DNA of 64,000 nt from Prevotella sp. Lineage in GTDB: Bacteria > Bacteroidota > Bacteroidia > Bacteroidales > Bacteroidaceae. The stretch is from contig JAHAZN010000052.1 of assembly GCA_018385335.1 (NCBI GenBank), positions 1 to 64,000 on the forward strand, read 5' to 3'. Below the pieces are notes generated by a model. The model searched no databases. It saw only the letters and a program-made list of their open reading frames with translations, and was not told where the DNA came from. This document shows, piece after piece, positions 40,201 to 48,655 of the stretch (positions are counted from its first letter, which is position 1; each line of letters starts with the position of its first letter). The translations under genes were made by a program, and so were the position numbers.

Positions 40201-40674
40201 ATCAGTGCTAAGGGTTATGTGAAACTTGATACACTCAGCGAGATCAAGGCTAATGTTCCTGTGATTATCAACTTCATCGGAGCTGCACAGATCGTAGGTA
40301 CTACACAGGCTATTGCACCTTCTGCTCAGGCTATAGCAGGTGGTCTCACCGCTTCTTACACCGGTGTTGAGGCTCCTGCAGAGTCTTATCTCTTCGGTGT
40401 GAATGAGGAAGGTAAGGTAGGCTTTGCCAAGGCTACCGAGGCAGTTGAGCTCACTCCGTTCTTCGCTTATCTCACTGTAACAGGTGAGGCTGCTGCCAAC
40501 GAGTTCCTTATCATCGGTAGCGAGCCTACAGGTATCAGCGAGGTGAACAACGCTAAGGCTAACGCCACACTCGTTCGCTTCAATATGGCTGGTCAGCAGA
40601 TCAAGGCTTCTGCCAAGGGTATGCAGATACAGCGTATGGCCAATGGTACTGTACGTAAGGTAATGAAGAAATAA
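37258..40674 (+). CDS. Large secreted protein of unknown function with two ~400-aa internal repeats
   Basis: Signal peptide; duplicated blocks NPNTIILANEGQVSNETNVVVNGECAELML / NTNAMILANKGQVANEANVIVNDTCQSLQL. Confidence 0.85.
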   Translation: MRTKNLLILMLLTLFGSLSVQARSVAYDATKSGNFFSYNFAGCTATFDAATKTLSWTGNLSITGFQNIGDLSEYESVIIDVAAVDAETPIPADLTADLEKDNGGKTSKKVTLVEGENKLVLADIIDAETTLTQADLASVQSIGLASAAAEGKVVIKAIYFENSLPDLAPEPEENAVRKEANLGGLEEVTEGKSYTYNPITHAYTWSAPWGNLMDIKDLPYYDEAKKFTNYYIKVSYVQPYDEANSYARLCINDGTELITHKLIEGVNVIPVPADADVKQIRIGGAGGSGAVIFHYFYTEVIEAPSIKGNDIAGFPLTPEMYNESTFLKLNEETDHFFGTGSADNPNAYVDLSKYLYLKYTMGKGEPRLFVFGKDMEKADILKGTDSKYVTAEGNTYTFDIQKYVADKGFAHLGTIKSSGYGVKDTLKDVQILDHQDVIYNLYGKGELTEELIEEMMDVPYAIIDATGLQVTEPIEIPVANPNTIILANEGQVSNETNVVVNGECAELMLMGGMPFKTPADFTAKAVTFVNSMAAPLAGEEVANEAWNIYALPFTAPVPEGVNAYVFDEAKAAKGIIYLQAIDTIVANKPFILNHSGFFQLTAEDAKIVASENITTNGALTASYSFTDTIPTGAYFINSGYNGTAFVQVTDDDQPFLLNAFNGYLTLNEGADSIASYALATEKPFIHGYANSVEELTAAMFKDYTDKENPAVAYPAYELNKATGMPYGDGNVGMNNYADLSAYKYLGITVSEGQPRCCINRLTADGQDNEDPAQAKMLDFNKEWTIAKYQTKVGNTYWIDLGKIVEDFGFAYLHCIKGANWANVNVTALNLTDAKSFADCVLVGEGDYAEDVYSLVDSAYNSIDVTGVTEEGQLELYPQNTNAMILANKGQVANEANVIVNDTCQSLQLIVGQPFVAPVPFVASEAALYVTLRNMHGNAVEEEGADTPAEEEGVAVKPNWAMVTVPFNAAVPEGVDAYAINTISAKGYVKLDTLSEIKANVPVIINFIGAAQIVGTTQAIAPSAQAIAGGLTASYTGVEAPAESYLFGVNEEGKVGFAKATEAVELTPFFAYLTVTGEAAANEFLIIGSEPTGISEVNNAKANATLVRFNMAGQQIKASAKGMQIQRMANGTVRKVMKK

Positions 40675-40699
40675 TTCTTTTTACTTAGATTACTCATTC

Positions 40700-40733
40700 A
40701 GAGGGTGCATCGCTCGTCGGTGCACCCTCTTTA
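40700..40733 (+). terminator. Intrinsic terminator
   Basis: AGAGGGTGCA-tcgctcgtcgg-TGCACCCTCTTT. Confidence 0.8.
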
Positions 40734-40743
40734 CATTTGCTAA

Positions 40744-40809
40744 AGACACAAAAACACAAAAGCCATAGACAAAAAGAAAAAGTAGTTAGAAGGAAAATAT
40801 GTAACTTTG
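40744..40809 (+). promoter_or_regulatory. CE1 gene promoter with AGAC motif pair and -7 box
   Basis: AGAC at 40744 and 40767; TAACTTTG at 40802 (35 nt). Confidence 0.5.
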
Positions 40810-40881
40810 CACCGAACCTAATACAATTCACTAACCTCGATTGAAAGATCGAAAAATTCTATTTAAAACTACCATTATATT

Positions 40882-42654
40882 ATGAAAAAACTTGGGATGA
40901 AGAAACTGTTTGTAGTGGCACTGATGTCACTCATAGTGTCAAGTGCTGCCTTTGCAGATAATCTCACAGTAGATGGAACAACACGTTCTTACGTCAAGTA
41001 TGTACCCAGTAACCTAGGGGAGAACCGTCCTCTGCTCATCTCTTGTCACGGTATGTCACAAAACCCCGACTACCAGAAGGGCATGCTCAAGATTGAGACC
41101 GTGGCAGATACTGCTAAGTTTGTCACTGTCTTCCCGCAGGGTATCGATAACGCATGGGATATCAGTGGCGATAGAGATATCAACTTCGTGAAGGCCATCA
41201 TCGACAAGATGGTGACCGACTATAAGATTGACCGTAACCGCGTCTATCTCTCCGGTTTCTCTATGGGAGGTATGTTCACCTACCATGCCATGACAAAGAT
41301 TGCCGACCTTATTGCCGCCTTCGCTCCTATCAGTGGTTATCCCATGGGTGGTATGTCGTTTACCAGTGCACGCCCCGTTCCCATCATCCACACCCACGGT
41401 ACCGCCGATGATGTGGTGTCTTTCAATAGGGTACAGAGCTTTATCGACGGTTGGGTGAAGCGCAACAACTGTCCTACGACAGCGAGGAAGACGACCAACT
41501 ATCGCGGAGCATCGCATATCACACGCTACGAGTATGGACCCGGTGATAACGGTGTCTATGTGGTGCTCATGGAGATGGCCAACAAGGGTCACTGGATAAG
41601 CAACGACAACGGTGTGCTCACTGGCGACGAGATATGGCGTTTCTGTAAGGAATATTCGTTGGTCAACAGAAAACCAACAGTGAGTTTATCCACCCCATTG
41701 ACAGGGACCAAGCTCTATACAATGGGCACTACAGTGGCAGAACATAGTATTCGAATCGTTGCCAATGCCAAGTCAGATAGCAGCGAGATAGCCAAGGTGG
41801 CATTCTATGGCGACAGCAAACTGCTGGCAACTCTTACAGAGCCCCCCTACGAATATACATGGACCAAAATCTTTGGTAAGGGTGCGCACAGCATCAAGGT
41901 GGTAGCCACTGATAAAGAGGGAGAGACAGCTACAGCGGTGGCTCTCCTCAATGCTTTGATAAAGGTGAAGGAGATGGACCTCTCCGCAGACTTTGAGGGT
42001 GGGGCAGTGCCTGCTGGATGGATGACCTATGACGGAGAAGAGAAACGCGTAGGTACGCTGGCCAACCTCTACTCGGGTTGCCGAGTGCTGGCGATGACAG
42101 GCGAACCACGCGACTTCGACCTCGGACTCTATATCCGCAACAAGAGCGGCAACAAGGAAGAGGGGATTGCCTATTACGCTACCGACGAGACTTCGGTGCG
42201 CCTGGCACTTACCCCTGCCAAATACAGTCTCAACTTCACGGTATGCAACTGGAACATGACAGGCTTCGGTGCCATCACCGCCCGTGTGAAGAGTACAGCC
42301 AATGGCGTGCTTGTCAAGGAGACCATCACCCCCACCTGTAACATCGGCAACTCGGCTTCCAACAGCTTTTCCGGGGCTACCAAGGTGGAGCTACCTTTTG
42401 AGGTAACGGTTGACACCCCCGTCTTCATCGCCTTCTTCACTGATGCAGCCCCCTGGGCAGATGCTATCATCGCCGACATCAAGCTCGTGCGTGAGGACCC
42501 TACGTCAGTGGAGAGCATAGTCGATGGCACAACAAAGATTGAGAAAGAAGAGTGTTTCAACCTCTCAGGACGCAGTACAGGAGCGCAAGGGCTCGTGCTC
42601 AAACGTACAACCTATGCCGATGGCAAGGTGAAAGTAGAGAAGGTGCTGAGATAA
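40882..42654 (+). CDS. CE1-type esterase (PHB-depolymerase/feruloyl or acetylxylan esterase-like) with C-terminal accessory domains
   Basis: RPLLISCHGMSQN, VYLSGFSMGGMFTYHA (GxSxGG), THGTADDVV; Ig-like and C-terminal tail. Confidence 0.85.
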   Translation: MKKLGMKKLFVVALMSLIVSSAAFADNLTVDGTTRSYVKYVPSNLGENRPLLISCHGMSQNPDYQKGMLKIETVADTAKFVTVFPQGIDNAWDISGDRDINFVKAIIDKMVTDYKIDRNRVYLSGFSMGGMFTYHAMTKIADLIAAFAPISGYPMGGMSFTSARPVPIIHTHGTADDVVSFNRVQSFIDGWVKRNNCPTTARKTTNYRGASHITRYEYGPGDNGVYVVLMEMANKGHWISNDNGVLTGDEIWRFCKEYSLVNRKPTVSLSTPLTGTKLYTMGTTVAEHSIRIVANAKSDSSEIAKVAFYGDSKLLATLTEPPYEYTWTKIFGKGAHSIKVVATDKEGETATAVALLNALIKVKEMDLSADFEGGAVPAGWMTYDGEEKRVGTLANLYSGCRVLAMTGEPRDFDLGLYIRNKSGNKEEGIAYYATDETSVRLALTPAKYSLNFTVCNWNMTGFGAITARVKSTANGVLVKETITPTCNIGNSASNSFSGATKVELPFEVTVDTPVFIAFFTDAAPWADAIIADIKLVREDPTSVESIVDGTTKIEKEECFNLSGRSTGAQGLVLKRTTYADGKVKVEKVLR

Positions 42655-42701
42655 TGCCGCTCGTAAAAGAAAGGAATGAATAACTAACCAAGAAAAAAGA
42701 T

Positions 42702-44354
42702 ATGAAGAAACTATTTACACTCTTATTGTTGGCACTGCCCCTCGGCATGATGGCGCAACCAGCCAATATGAAACCCATCCATGTGGAGGGCAACCAGCTG
42801 GTTGACAGCGAGGGTAACGTCAAGGTGCTCCACGGAGTGATGGACACCCCCAGTCCTTATTTCAACAACAATCGATGGGGGTGGAACTGCAGTTCGGATA
42901 ACATCACCCCCTGTATCGAGTATTTCAATAAGCTCTTCACTGCTATCACAGATTCTACGAGTGGAGCTTATTGCAACCTCTTCCGCCTGCATCTCGACCC
43001 CTGTTGGACCAATGACCCCAACAAGGTGAGTGATGGTAAGGAGAGCGGCGAGGCTGATATCTCACGCTTTAGTGAGACTCGTCTCACCACACTCATGTCC
43101 ACCCTCTACGGAAAGATTGCCCGTAATGCTGTGGGCAAGGGACTCTATGTCATCATGCGTCCGCCTGGAGTGTGCCCTGGCTCATTGAAAGTAGGCGACT
43201 ACTATCAAGAGTATCTCATCAAGGTATGGGATATCGTGACGAAGAACAAGCTCATCGCCAAAGAAGAATATGCCGGTTATTTCTCTATTGAGTTGGCCAA
43301 CGAGCCCGTGAGCGTGAAGAATGCCGATGGCACGGAGACCGATAACACCCTGCATGACTATTTCCAGCCTATTGTAGATAAGATACGTGAGAATGGTTTC
43401 AAGGGAATCATCTGGGTGCCTGGAAGTGGGTGGCAGAGCAACTACCGCGGTTATGCCAAGGTGCCTATCACCGACCCGCTGAACAATTTCGGTTATGCCG
43501 TTCACGACTATCCCGGTTGGTACAGTAGCAGTGATGAAAACCCCAACTACAAATATGTTTGTGCCAAGTTTAAGGAGAGTGTGCCCGTAGTGATGACTCA
43601 TCCTATCGTCATCACTGAGGTTGACTGGAGTCCTGAGGTTGAGGGCAAAGGTCACTATAATGAACATGGCGACTGGGTGCCTGGAAATATGGGTACCTGG
43701 GCCACTGCTTCCACCTCGAAATGGGGACGTGGCTTCCGCGCGATGAAAGACTATTTCGGTAATATCTCCATGACCCTCTCGGGCACAGCATGTTATATCG
43801 ACATCGATAGCTATATCAACGACGGCAAGGTGGTGCCAGCATTCAATGCAGAGGCTGAGGCTTGTGGACAAGCGTGCTTCGAGTGGTATGAGTATTATGC
43901 CAAAAACGCACCAGTGGTGCAGGATGGCTTCAAGGAGCTGATGTCGCCTGTCGATACCCTTTATGTGAAACCGGGAGAGACGAAGCAGGTTACAGTTAAC
44001 TTCGTGTGCAACAACGGACAGATGTTTGACGTGGCACTCCTCTGCAACAACCGTTCTATGAACACCACGTTGCTTACCATCGATGGCAACTATGTCACCG
44101 GTGTGAAAGAGGGTAATACAGAAATCCGATTCTCGCTCACTGATAAGAATGGTACCACACGCATGCTTATCGTTCCTGTCAAGGTCACTAACCTTGTCTC
44201 TGCTATCGACGATGCTAAGCGTGAAGACAAGGTGCACACCATCTATCGTAGCATCGACGGTCGCCGTCTCTCTTCACCTGTCAAAGGCCTCAATATCGTG
44301 GAGACAGTTAATGCTGACGGGTCAAAGGAGATAAAGAAGGTGCTCTACAAGTAA
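42702..44354 (+). CDS. Glycoside hydrolase family 5 (cellulase/xylanase-like)
   Basis: Signal peptide; GLYVIMRPPG, YFSIELANEP (acid/base NEP), HPIVITEVDWSP (nucleophile E). Confidence 0.85.
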   Translation: MKKLFTLLLLALPLGMMAQPANMKPIHVEGNQLVDSEGNVKVLHGVMDTPSPYFNNNRWGWNCSSDNITPCIEYFNKLFTAITDSTSGAYCNLFRLHLDPCWTNDPNKVSDGKESGEADISRFSETRLTTLMSTLYGKIARNAVGKGLYVIMRPPGVCPGSLKVGDYYQEYLIKVWDIVTKNKLIAKEEYAGYFSIELANEPVSVKNADGTETDNTLHDYFQPIVDKIRENGFKGIIWVPGSGWQSNYRGYAKVPITDPLNNFGYAVHDYPGWYSSSDENPNYKYVCAKFKESVPVVMTHPIVITEVDWSPEVEGKGHYNEHGDWVPGNMGTWATASTSKWGRGFRAMKDYFGNISMTLSGTACYIDIDSYINDGKVVPAFNAEAEACGQACFEWYEYYAKNAPVVQDGFKELMSPVDTLYVKPGETKQVTVNFVCNNGQMFDVALLCNNRSMNTTLLTIDGNYVTGVKEGNTEIRFSLTDKNGTTRMLIVPVKVTNLVSAIDDAKREDKVHTIYRSIDGRRLSSPVKGLNIVETVNADGSKEIKKVLYK

Positions 44355-44380
44355 CCATCACATTTCTTGAATTTAATGTG

Positions 44381-44431
44381 ACCCCCCCGAAAGTCCTCAA
44401 TACTTTCGGGGGGGTAGTTGTCAGTATTGAG
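44381..44431 (+). terminator. Hairpin / possible pseudoknot 3' of GH5
   Basis: ACCCCCCCGAAAG-tcctcaata-CTTTCGGGGGGGT 13-bp stem; loop CTCAATA complementary to TATTGAG at 44425-44431. Confidence 0.65.
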
Positions 44432-44572
44432 CTTATGCAAGCAATTATCGTTTTGCTTAAATGTAGTTTGTCATAGCGCAAAAAAAAACGGCTGTTTCAC
44501 CTGTCGTGGTCGATGAAAAGGTGAATATATGATACTTATGATGAACATCGGTATCACTTTTTTTATTGTTTT

Positions 44573-44603
44573 TTTGTTACATCAAAAAAAAAGCGTACTT
44601 TTG
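44573..44603 (+). promoter_or_regulatory. Promoter of HTCS gene
   Basis: TTTG-N19-TACTTTTG. Confidence 0.7.
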
Positions 44604-44625
44604 TCTTGAATAACGTAACTAAGCT

Positions 44626-47600
44626 ATGAAAAGAAGGATAATCTGCTTTATATTCACCCTATTGTGCTTATCGTCATGGGGACGTTCAGGTTATTTCTAT
44701 ACACCATCACCACAACAGCTGACCAGCAGTAAGATACAGGATGTGCTGCAGGATAGCCGTGGTTTCCTATGGATATCTACGGAGTTTGGCTTGAATAAGT
44801 TTGATGGTTATAACTTCACCTATTTTTTCAACGAAACCGACAATGAACAGTCACTCCGCTTCAACTCCACCACCTGTCTCTTTAATGACAGAGAAGGACG
44901 GCTGTGGGTAGGAACGGTGAAGGGACTTGACCGCTATGATGCTGAGACCAATAGCTTTATCCACTATACTGCTCTCTGTAAGGACCAGCCACGCATCAAC
45001 TGCCTCTATCAGCTGAGAGATGGACGTGTGCTTGTTGGAACAGCAGGTTACGGACTCTTTGTGGTGGACGAAGAAAAAAAGCAGCTCAAACCCCTCCATG
45101 GAATGACAGTACATGATGAAGACGGCTATTTCGTGAAATTGTTGGAAGACCGAAAGGGCAATTTTTGGAAGTTAGGTCACGCCTCTACCTTTACGATGAA
45201 GAAAGGGAAAGACATCAAAGTGTTTCATTCCCCCTGCGGCATACCCGTCGCCTTGGGAGAGGTGGATGACTTCGTCTATATCGTATGTCAGAAAGGTCTC
45301 CTTATTTACAAAAATAACAGGCTGGAACAGGCAGATATCGACCTCTCCCTTGCTGGAGGACGTGAGGCACTCTTCTGTTCTTCCTATAAGGACCATAATA
45401 AAAACATATATTTAGGTACACGTGGACGAGGCATCTTTGTGCTGAATTACGGCAAGAAGAACTTAGAAAGGGTCACCTTCTCTTCTGATAAGATAGACCT
45501 CAACTACGCCAGGGTGTCGAACATATTTATGGACAAGCATCACAACCTATGGATAGGTTGCCAGCAACGAGGTGTGGTGCTCCTGCCCAATGAGCGTCCG
45601 CAGTTCCAATCATGGATGTTCCCCATGCAGCGCTATCGTATAGGTACCTCTATCTCCTCTATTTGTGATGGAGACAACGGTATGGTATGGGCCACCGTAC
45701 AGGGCAATGGTGTCTATGGGTTCAATGCCGAAGGTGAGGTGGTTAGTCACCCCTCTGCTCCCGGTGATGTGGAGTTTATCTATCGTGATAAGGACAGAAA
45801 CTACTGGGTAGGCACCGACGATGCCCTCTACAGCTATCATCCAGAGACAGGCAGTGCTGAGAAGGTGTTTGGTTACGACTGCAACCATATGAACGATATG
45901 ACCATCGACCGTTATGGAAATATCTATCTCAGTACCTATGCCCGAGGACTCTGCATCCGTAAGGCAGCTACAGGTCAGTGGGTCAACTATAACTATGACA
46001 ACAGGAAGGCTAAACAAGGGTATCTCGCCAACAACTGGGTGATGACCCTGATGCCCGACAAGAAGGGTAGGGTATGGATAGGTACCTCCTCGGGTATGCA
46101 GGTCTATGATCCTGTGAAGGACAGTTTCTGTCCCTTGGGATGGCATAAGCTTTTAGAGGGAGCTATGGTCACCTCGCTCTGCGAGATGGTCAATGGCGAC
46201 ATCATCATAGGTACCAATAAAGGACTCTATCGTTATCATCAATCTAACAAGAAGGTTGACCTTTTCGAACACAGTCAGCCGTTGGAAGGTAAGATGATCT
46301 CCTATGTCGTGCAGGATAATAAGGGCGACGTGTGGTGTGCCACCTCCTTTGGTATCTGGCAGTGGCAACACAACGAGCGGCGTTTTGTCTGCCATTTCAT
46401 CGGTAACGGACTGGAACAGAAGGAGTATGTCAACTTCGTTGGTCTTCACACCAATGACGACCGAATCTATTTTGCTACCAGCGAAGGCATCACGTCGTTC
46501 ATGCCCGACGAGGTAAGTGTGAAGAATAAGGAGGGCGACGAACTCCAACTCACCTCTTTCAGAGTGGGTGGCAGCGAAGTGAATGTTAATACGCTCTCTG
46601 ATGGCGCCCCCATCACTGAGAAGGAGGTGATACGCTCCAATCATTTTGAGGTGGCTTATAACGACAACTCCATCACCCTGCATTTCTCACAGCTCAACTT
46701 CTTGAATGCAGAGAATGTGGTGATAGAATATCGCATCAATAATGCCAGAGACTGGGTGGCACAAAATGCTGGAGGCAACACCATCAGTCTCAACCACCTG
46801 CAGGCAGGACATTATAAGGTACAGGTACGAGCCTTCTGCAATGGTGTCTATTCGCCAGTGAAGGTATTCACAATCTCCGTGTCGCCCCCATGGTATAGCT
46901 CATCCTTGGCTATCATCCTCTATGTGGCTCTCTTTGTTCTGATTGTAGGAGGTACACTCTATATCTATGTGCGTCGCAAGAAGGTGCAGTTGGATGAGGA
47001 GAAGATGAAGTTCCTCATCAATGCCACTCACGACATACGTTCTCCGCTCACCCTCATCATGAGTCCGTTGCGCAAACTAAAGGAGCGCGGATTGGGCGAA
47101 GGTCCCAACCATGAGCTGGATATCATCGAGCGCAATGCGCAGCGCATCCTCTCCCTGGTCAACCAAATCCTCGACGTGAGGAAGTTTGACAAGCAGCAGA
47201 TGCACCTCGTCTGCCGAGAGGTCGATCTCGTTCAGTTTGTCAGTGGTGTGTTCAAAATGTACGAATATACCGCCCGTGAGCGCGGTATCACCTTCCACTT
47301 CAATCATAAGATGGAGAAGATGATGGTATGGATAGACACGGTCAACTTCGATAAGGTTGTCTCCAACCTCCTTTCCAATGCCTTTAAATACACCCTCGAC
47401 AAGGGAAAGATTGAGGTTGAGGTGATCAACGAAGACAACAGATGGGCAGTGGTAGAGGTGAAAGACAATGGTATAGGCCTGGGTGAAGATGGTGGAAAAC
47501 ATATCTTCGACCGTTTCTATCAAGGGAAAAACAGCAGAGAGAAGAAGACCTCCGGTACGGGTATCGGTCTCAACCTCTGTAAAATGATTGTCGATATGCA

Positions 47601-48549
47601 TCACGGAATCATCACTGCCGACAACCGTAAGGACGAGGAGCAGGGTAGTGTGTTCACCGTCAAGGTGCCGCTCGGCACTGCTCATCTCACCAAGGAAGAG
47701 ATAGAACAGCCCACCCTCAAGAGCCTCGCTAAGAATCCCGATATAAAGACCTCAGGGACGAAGCGCAACTATCGTGTGCTCGTGGTTGATGACGATGAGG
47801 AGATAGGCCATTATATCAGTACTGAACTCGCCCGTTACTACCATTTCACCGTGTGTCGCAATGGTAGGGAGGCCATCAAACAGTTGCTCTCCGAAGACTA
47901 TGATGTTGTCGTGAGCGATGTGATGATGCCCGAGATGGATGGCTTCAGTCTTTTACGTCTTATCAAAACCAACCTCCGCCTCAATCACATACCAGTCATC
48001 CTCCTCACCTCGAAGAACGATGTGGTCAACCGCCTCGAAGGTTTGGAGCGTGGTGCCGATGCTTATATGGCGAAACCCTTTGATATCCAGGAACTCCATT
48101 ATACCATAGAGAACCAGATGAACAACATTCTCCTGCTCAAAGGGAAGTTCTCCGGCGCGCAGCAACAGAAGGAGAAGGTGGAGGACACTGTGTTGAAGGG
48201 CAATGATGAGGTGCTGATGGAACGTATCATGAAGGCTATCAACAAGAACCTGAGCAACAGCGACTTCAACGTAGATATGCTCACCGAGGAGGTAGGTATC
48301 AGTAGGGCGCAGCTCCATCGCAAGATGAAGGAGATGACGGGTATCCCCGCCAGTGAGTTCCTTCGTAATATACGTCTTGAGCAGGCTGCCCGTCTGTTGA
48401 AGGAGCAGAAGGTGAATGTCACGCAGGTAGCTTATGCCGTAGGATTCAGTAACCTGGCACATTTCTCAACGGTCTTCCGCAAACATTTCGGCGTCTCTCC
48501 AACAGAGTATGCTGAGCGCAGCCAGGAGGAGCAGTCAGCCAAAGGTTAG
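44626..48549 (+). CDS. Hybrid two-component system regulator (HTCS): Reg_prop propeller, Y_Y_Y, histidine kinase, receiver, AraC-type HTH
   Basis: QDSRGFLWISTEFGLNKFDGYNF propeller repeats, INATHDIRSPLTLIMSPL H-box, VLVVDDDEEIGHYI receiver, C-terminal AraC VTQVAYAVGFSNLAHFSTVFRKHFGVSPTEY. Confidence 0.96.
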   Translation: MKRRIICFIFTLLCLSSWGRSGYFYTPSPQQLTSSKIQDVLQDSRGFLWISTEFGLNKFDGYNFTYFFNETDNEQSLRFNSTTCLFNDREGRLWVGTVKGLDRYDAETNSFIHYTALCKDQPRINCLYQLRDGRVLVGTAGYGLFVVDEEKKQLKPLHGMTVHDEDGYFVKLLEDRKGNFWKLGHASTFTMKKGKDIKVFHSPCGIPVALGEVDDFVYIVCQKGLLIYKNNRLEQADIDLSLAGGREALFCSSYKDHNKNIYLGTRGRGIFVLNYGKKNLERVTFSSDKIDLNYARVSNIFMDKHHNLWIGCQQRGVVLLPNERPQFQSWMFPMQRYRIGTSISSICDGDNGMVWATVQGNGVYGFNAEGEVVSHPSAPGDVEFIYRDKDRNYWVGTDDALYSYHPETGSAEKVFGYDCNHMNDMTIDRYGNIYLSTYARGLCIRKAATGQWVNYNYDNRKAKQGYLANNWVMTLMPDKKGRVWIGTSSGMQVYDPVKDSFCPLGWHKLLEGAMVTSLCEMVNGDIIIGTNKGLYRYHQSNKKVDLFEHSQPLEGKMISYVVQDNKGDVWCATSFGIWQWQHNERRFVCHFIGNGLEQKEYVNFVGLHTNDDRIYFATSEGITSFMPDEVSVKNKEGDELQLTSFRVGGSEVNVNTLSDGAPITEKEVIRSNHFEVAYNDNSITLHFSQLNFLNAENVVIEYRINNARDWVAQNAGGNTISLNHLQAGHYKVQVRAFCNGVYSPVKVFTISVSPPWYSSSLAIILYVALFVLIVGGTLYIYVRRKKVQLDEEKMKFLINATHDIRSPLTLIMSPLRKLKERGLGEGPNHELDIIERNAQRILSLVNQILDVRKFDKQQMHLVCREVDLVQFVSGVFKMYEYTARERGITFHFNHKMEKMMVWIDTVNFDKVVSNLLSNAFKYTLDKGKIEVEVINEDNRWAVVEVKDNGIGLGEDGGKHIFDRFYQGKNSREKKTSGTGIGLNLCKMIVDMHHGIITADNRKDEEQGSVFTVKVPLGTAHLTKEEIEQPTLKSLAKNPDIKTSGTKRNYRVLVVDDDEEIGHYISTELARYYHFTVCRNGREAIKQLLSEDYDVVVSDVMMPEMDGFSLLRLIKTNLRLNHIPVILLTSKNDVVNRLEGLERGADAYMAKPFDIQELHYTIENQMNNILLLKGKFSGAQQQKEKVEDTVLKGNDEVLMERIMKAINKNLSNSDFNVDMLTEEVGISRAQLHRKMKEMTGIPASEFLRNIRLEQAARLLKEQKVNVTQVAYAVGFSNLAHFSTVFRKHFGVSPTEYAERSQEEQSAKG

Positions 48550-48608
48550 TCACTATTGGCTGCTGATGAGGTGAGTAGATATTTTTGTTACATAAGGAAA
48601 AGGTTATT

Positions 48609-48651
48609 AGACAAAAAGTAAATGCTATGTGGATGTTTTTTTGTAACTTTG
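48609..48651 (+). promoter_or_regulatory. GH67 promoter with AGAC motif and -7 box
   Basis: AGAC at 48609; TAACTTTG at 48644 (35 nt), only 4 nt before the ATG. Confidence 0.5.
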
Positions 48652-48655
48652 CCAC

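Noticed and set aside
43182-44237. 351-aa minus-strand ORF in GH5
   Set aside because: Opposes catalytic GH5 motifs; no recognisable domain
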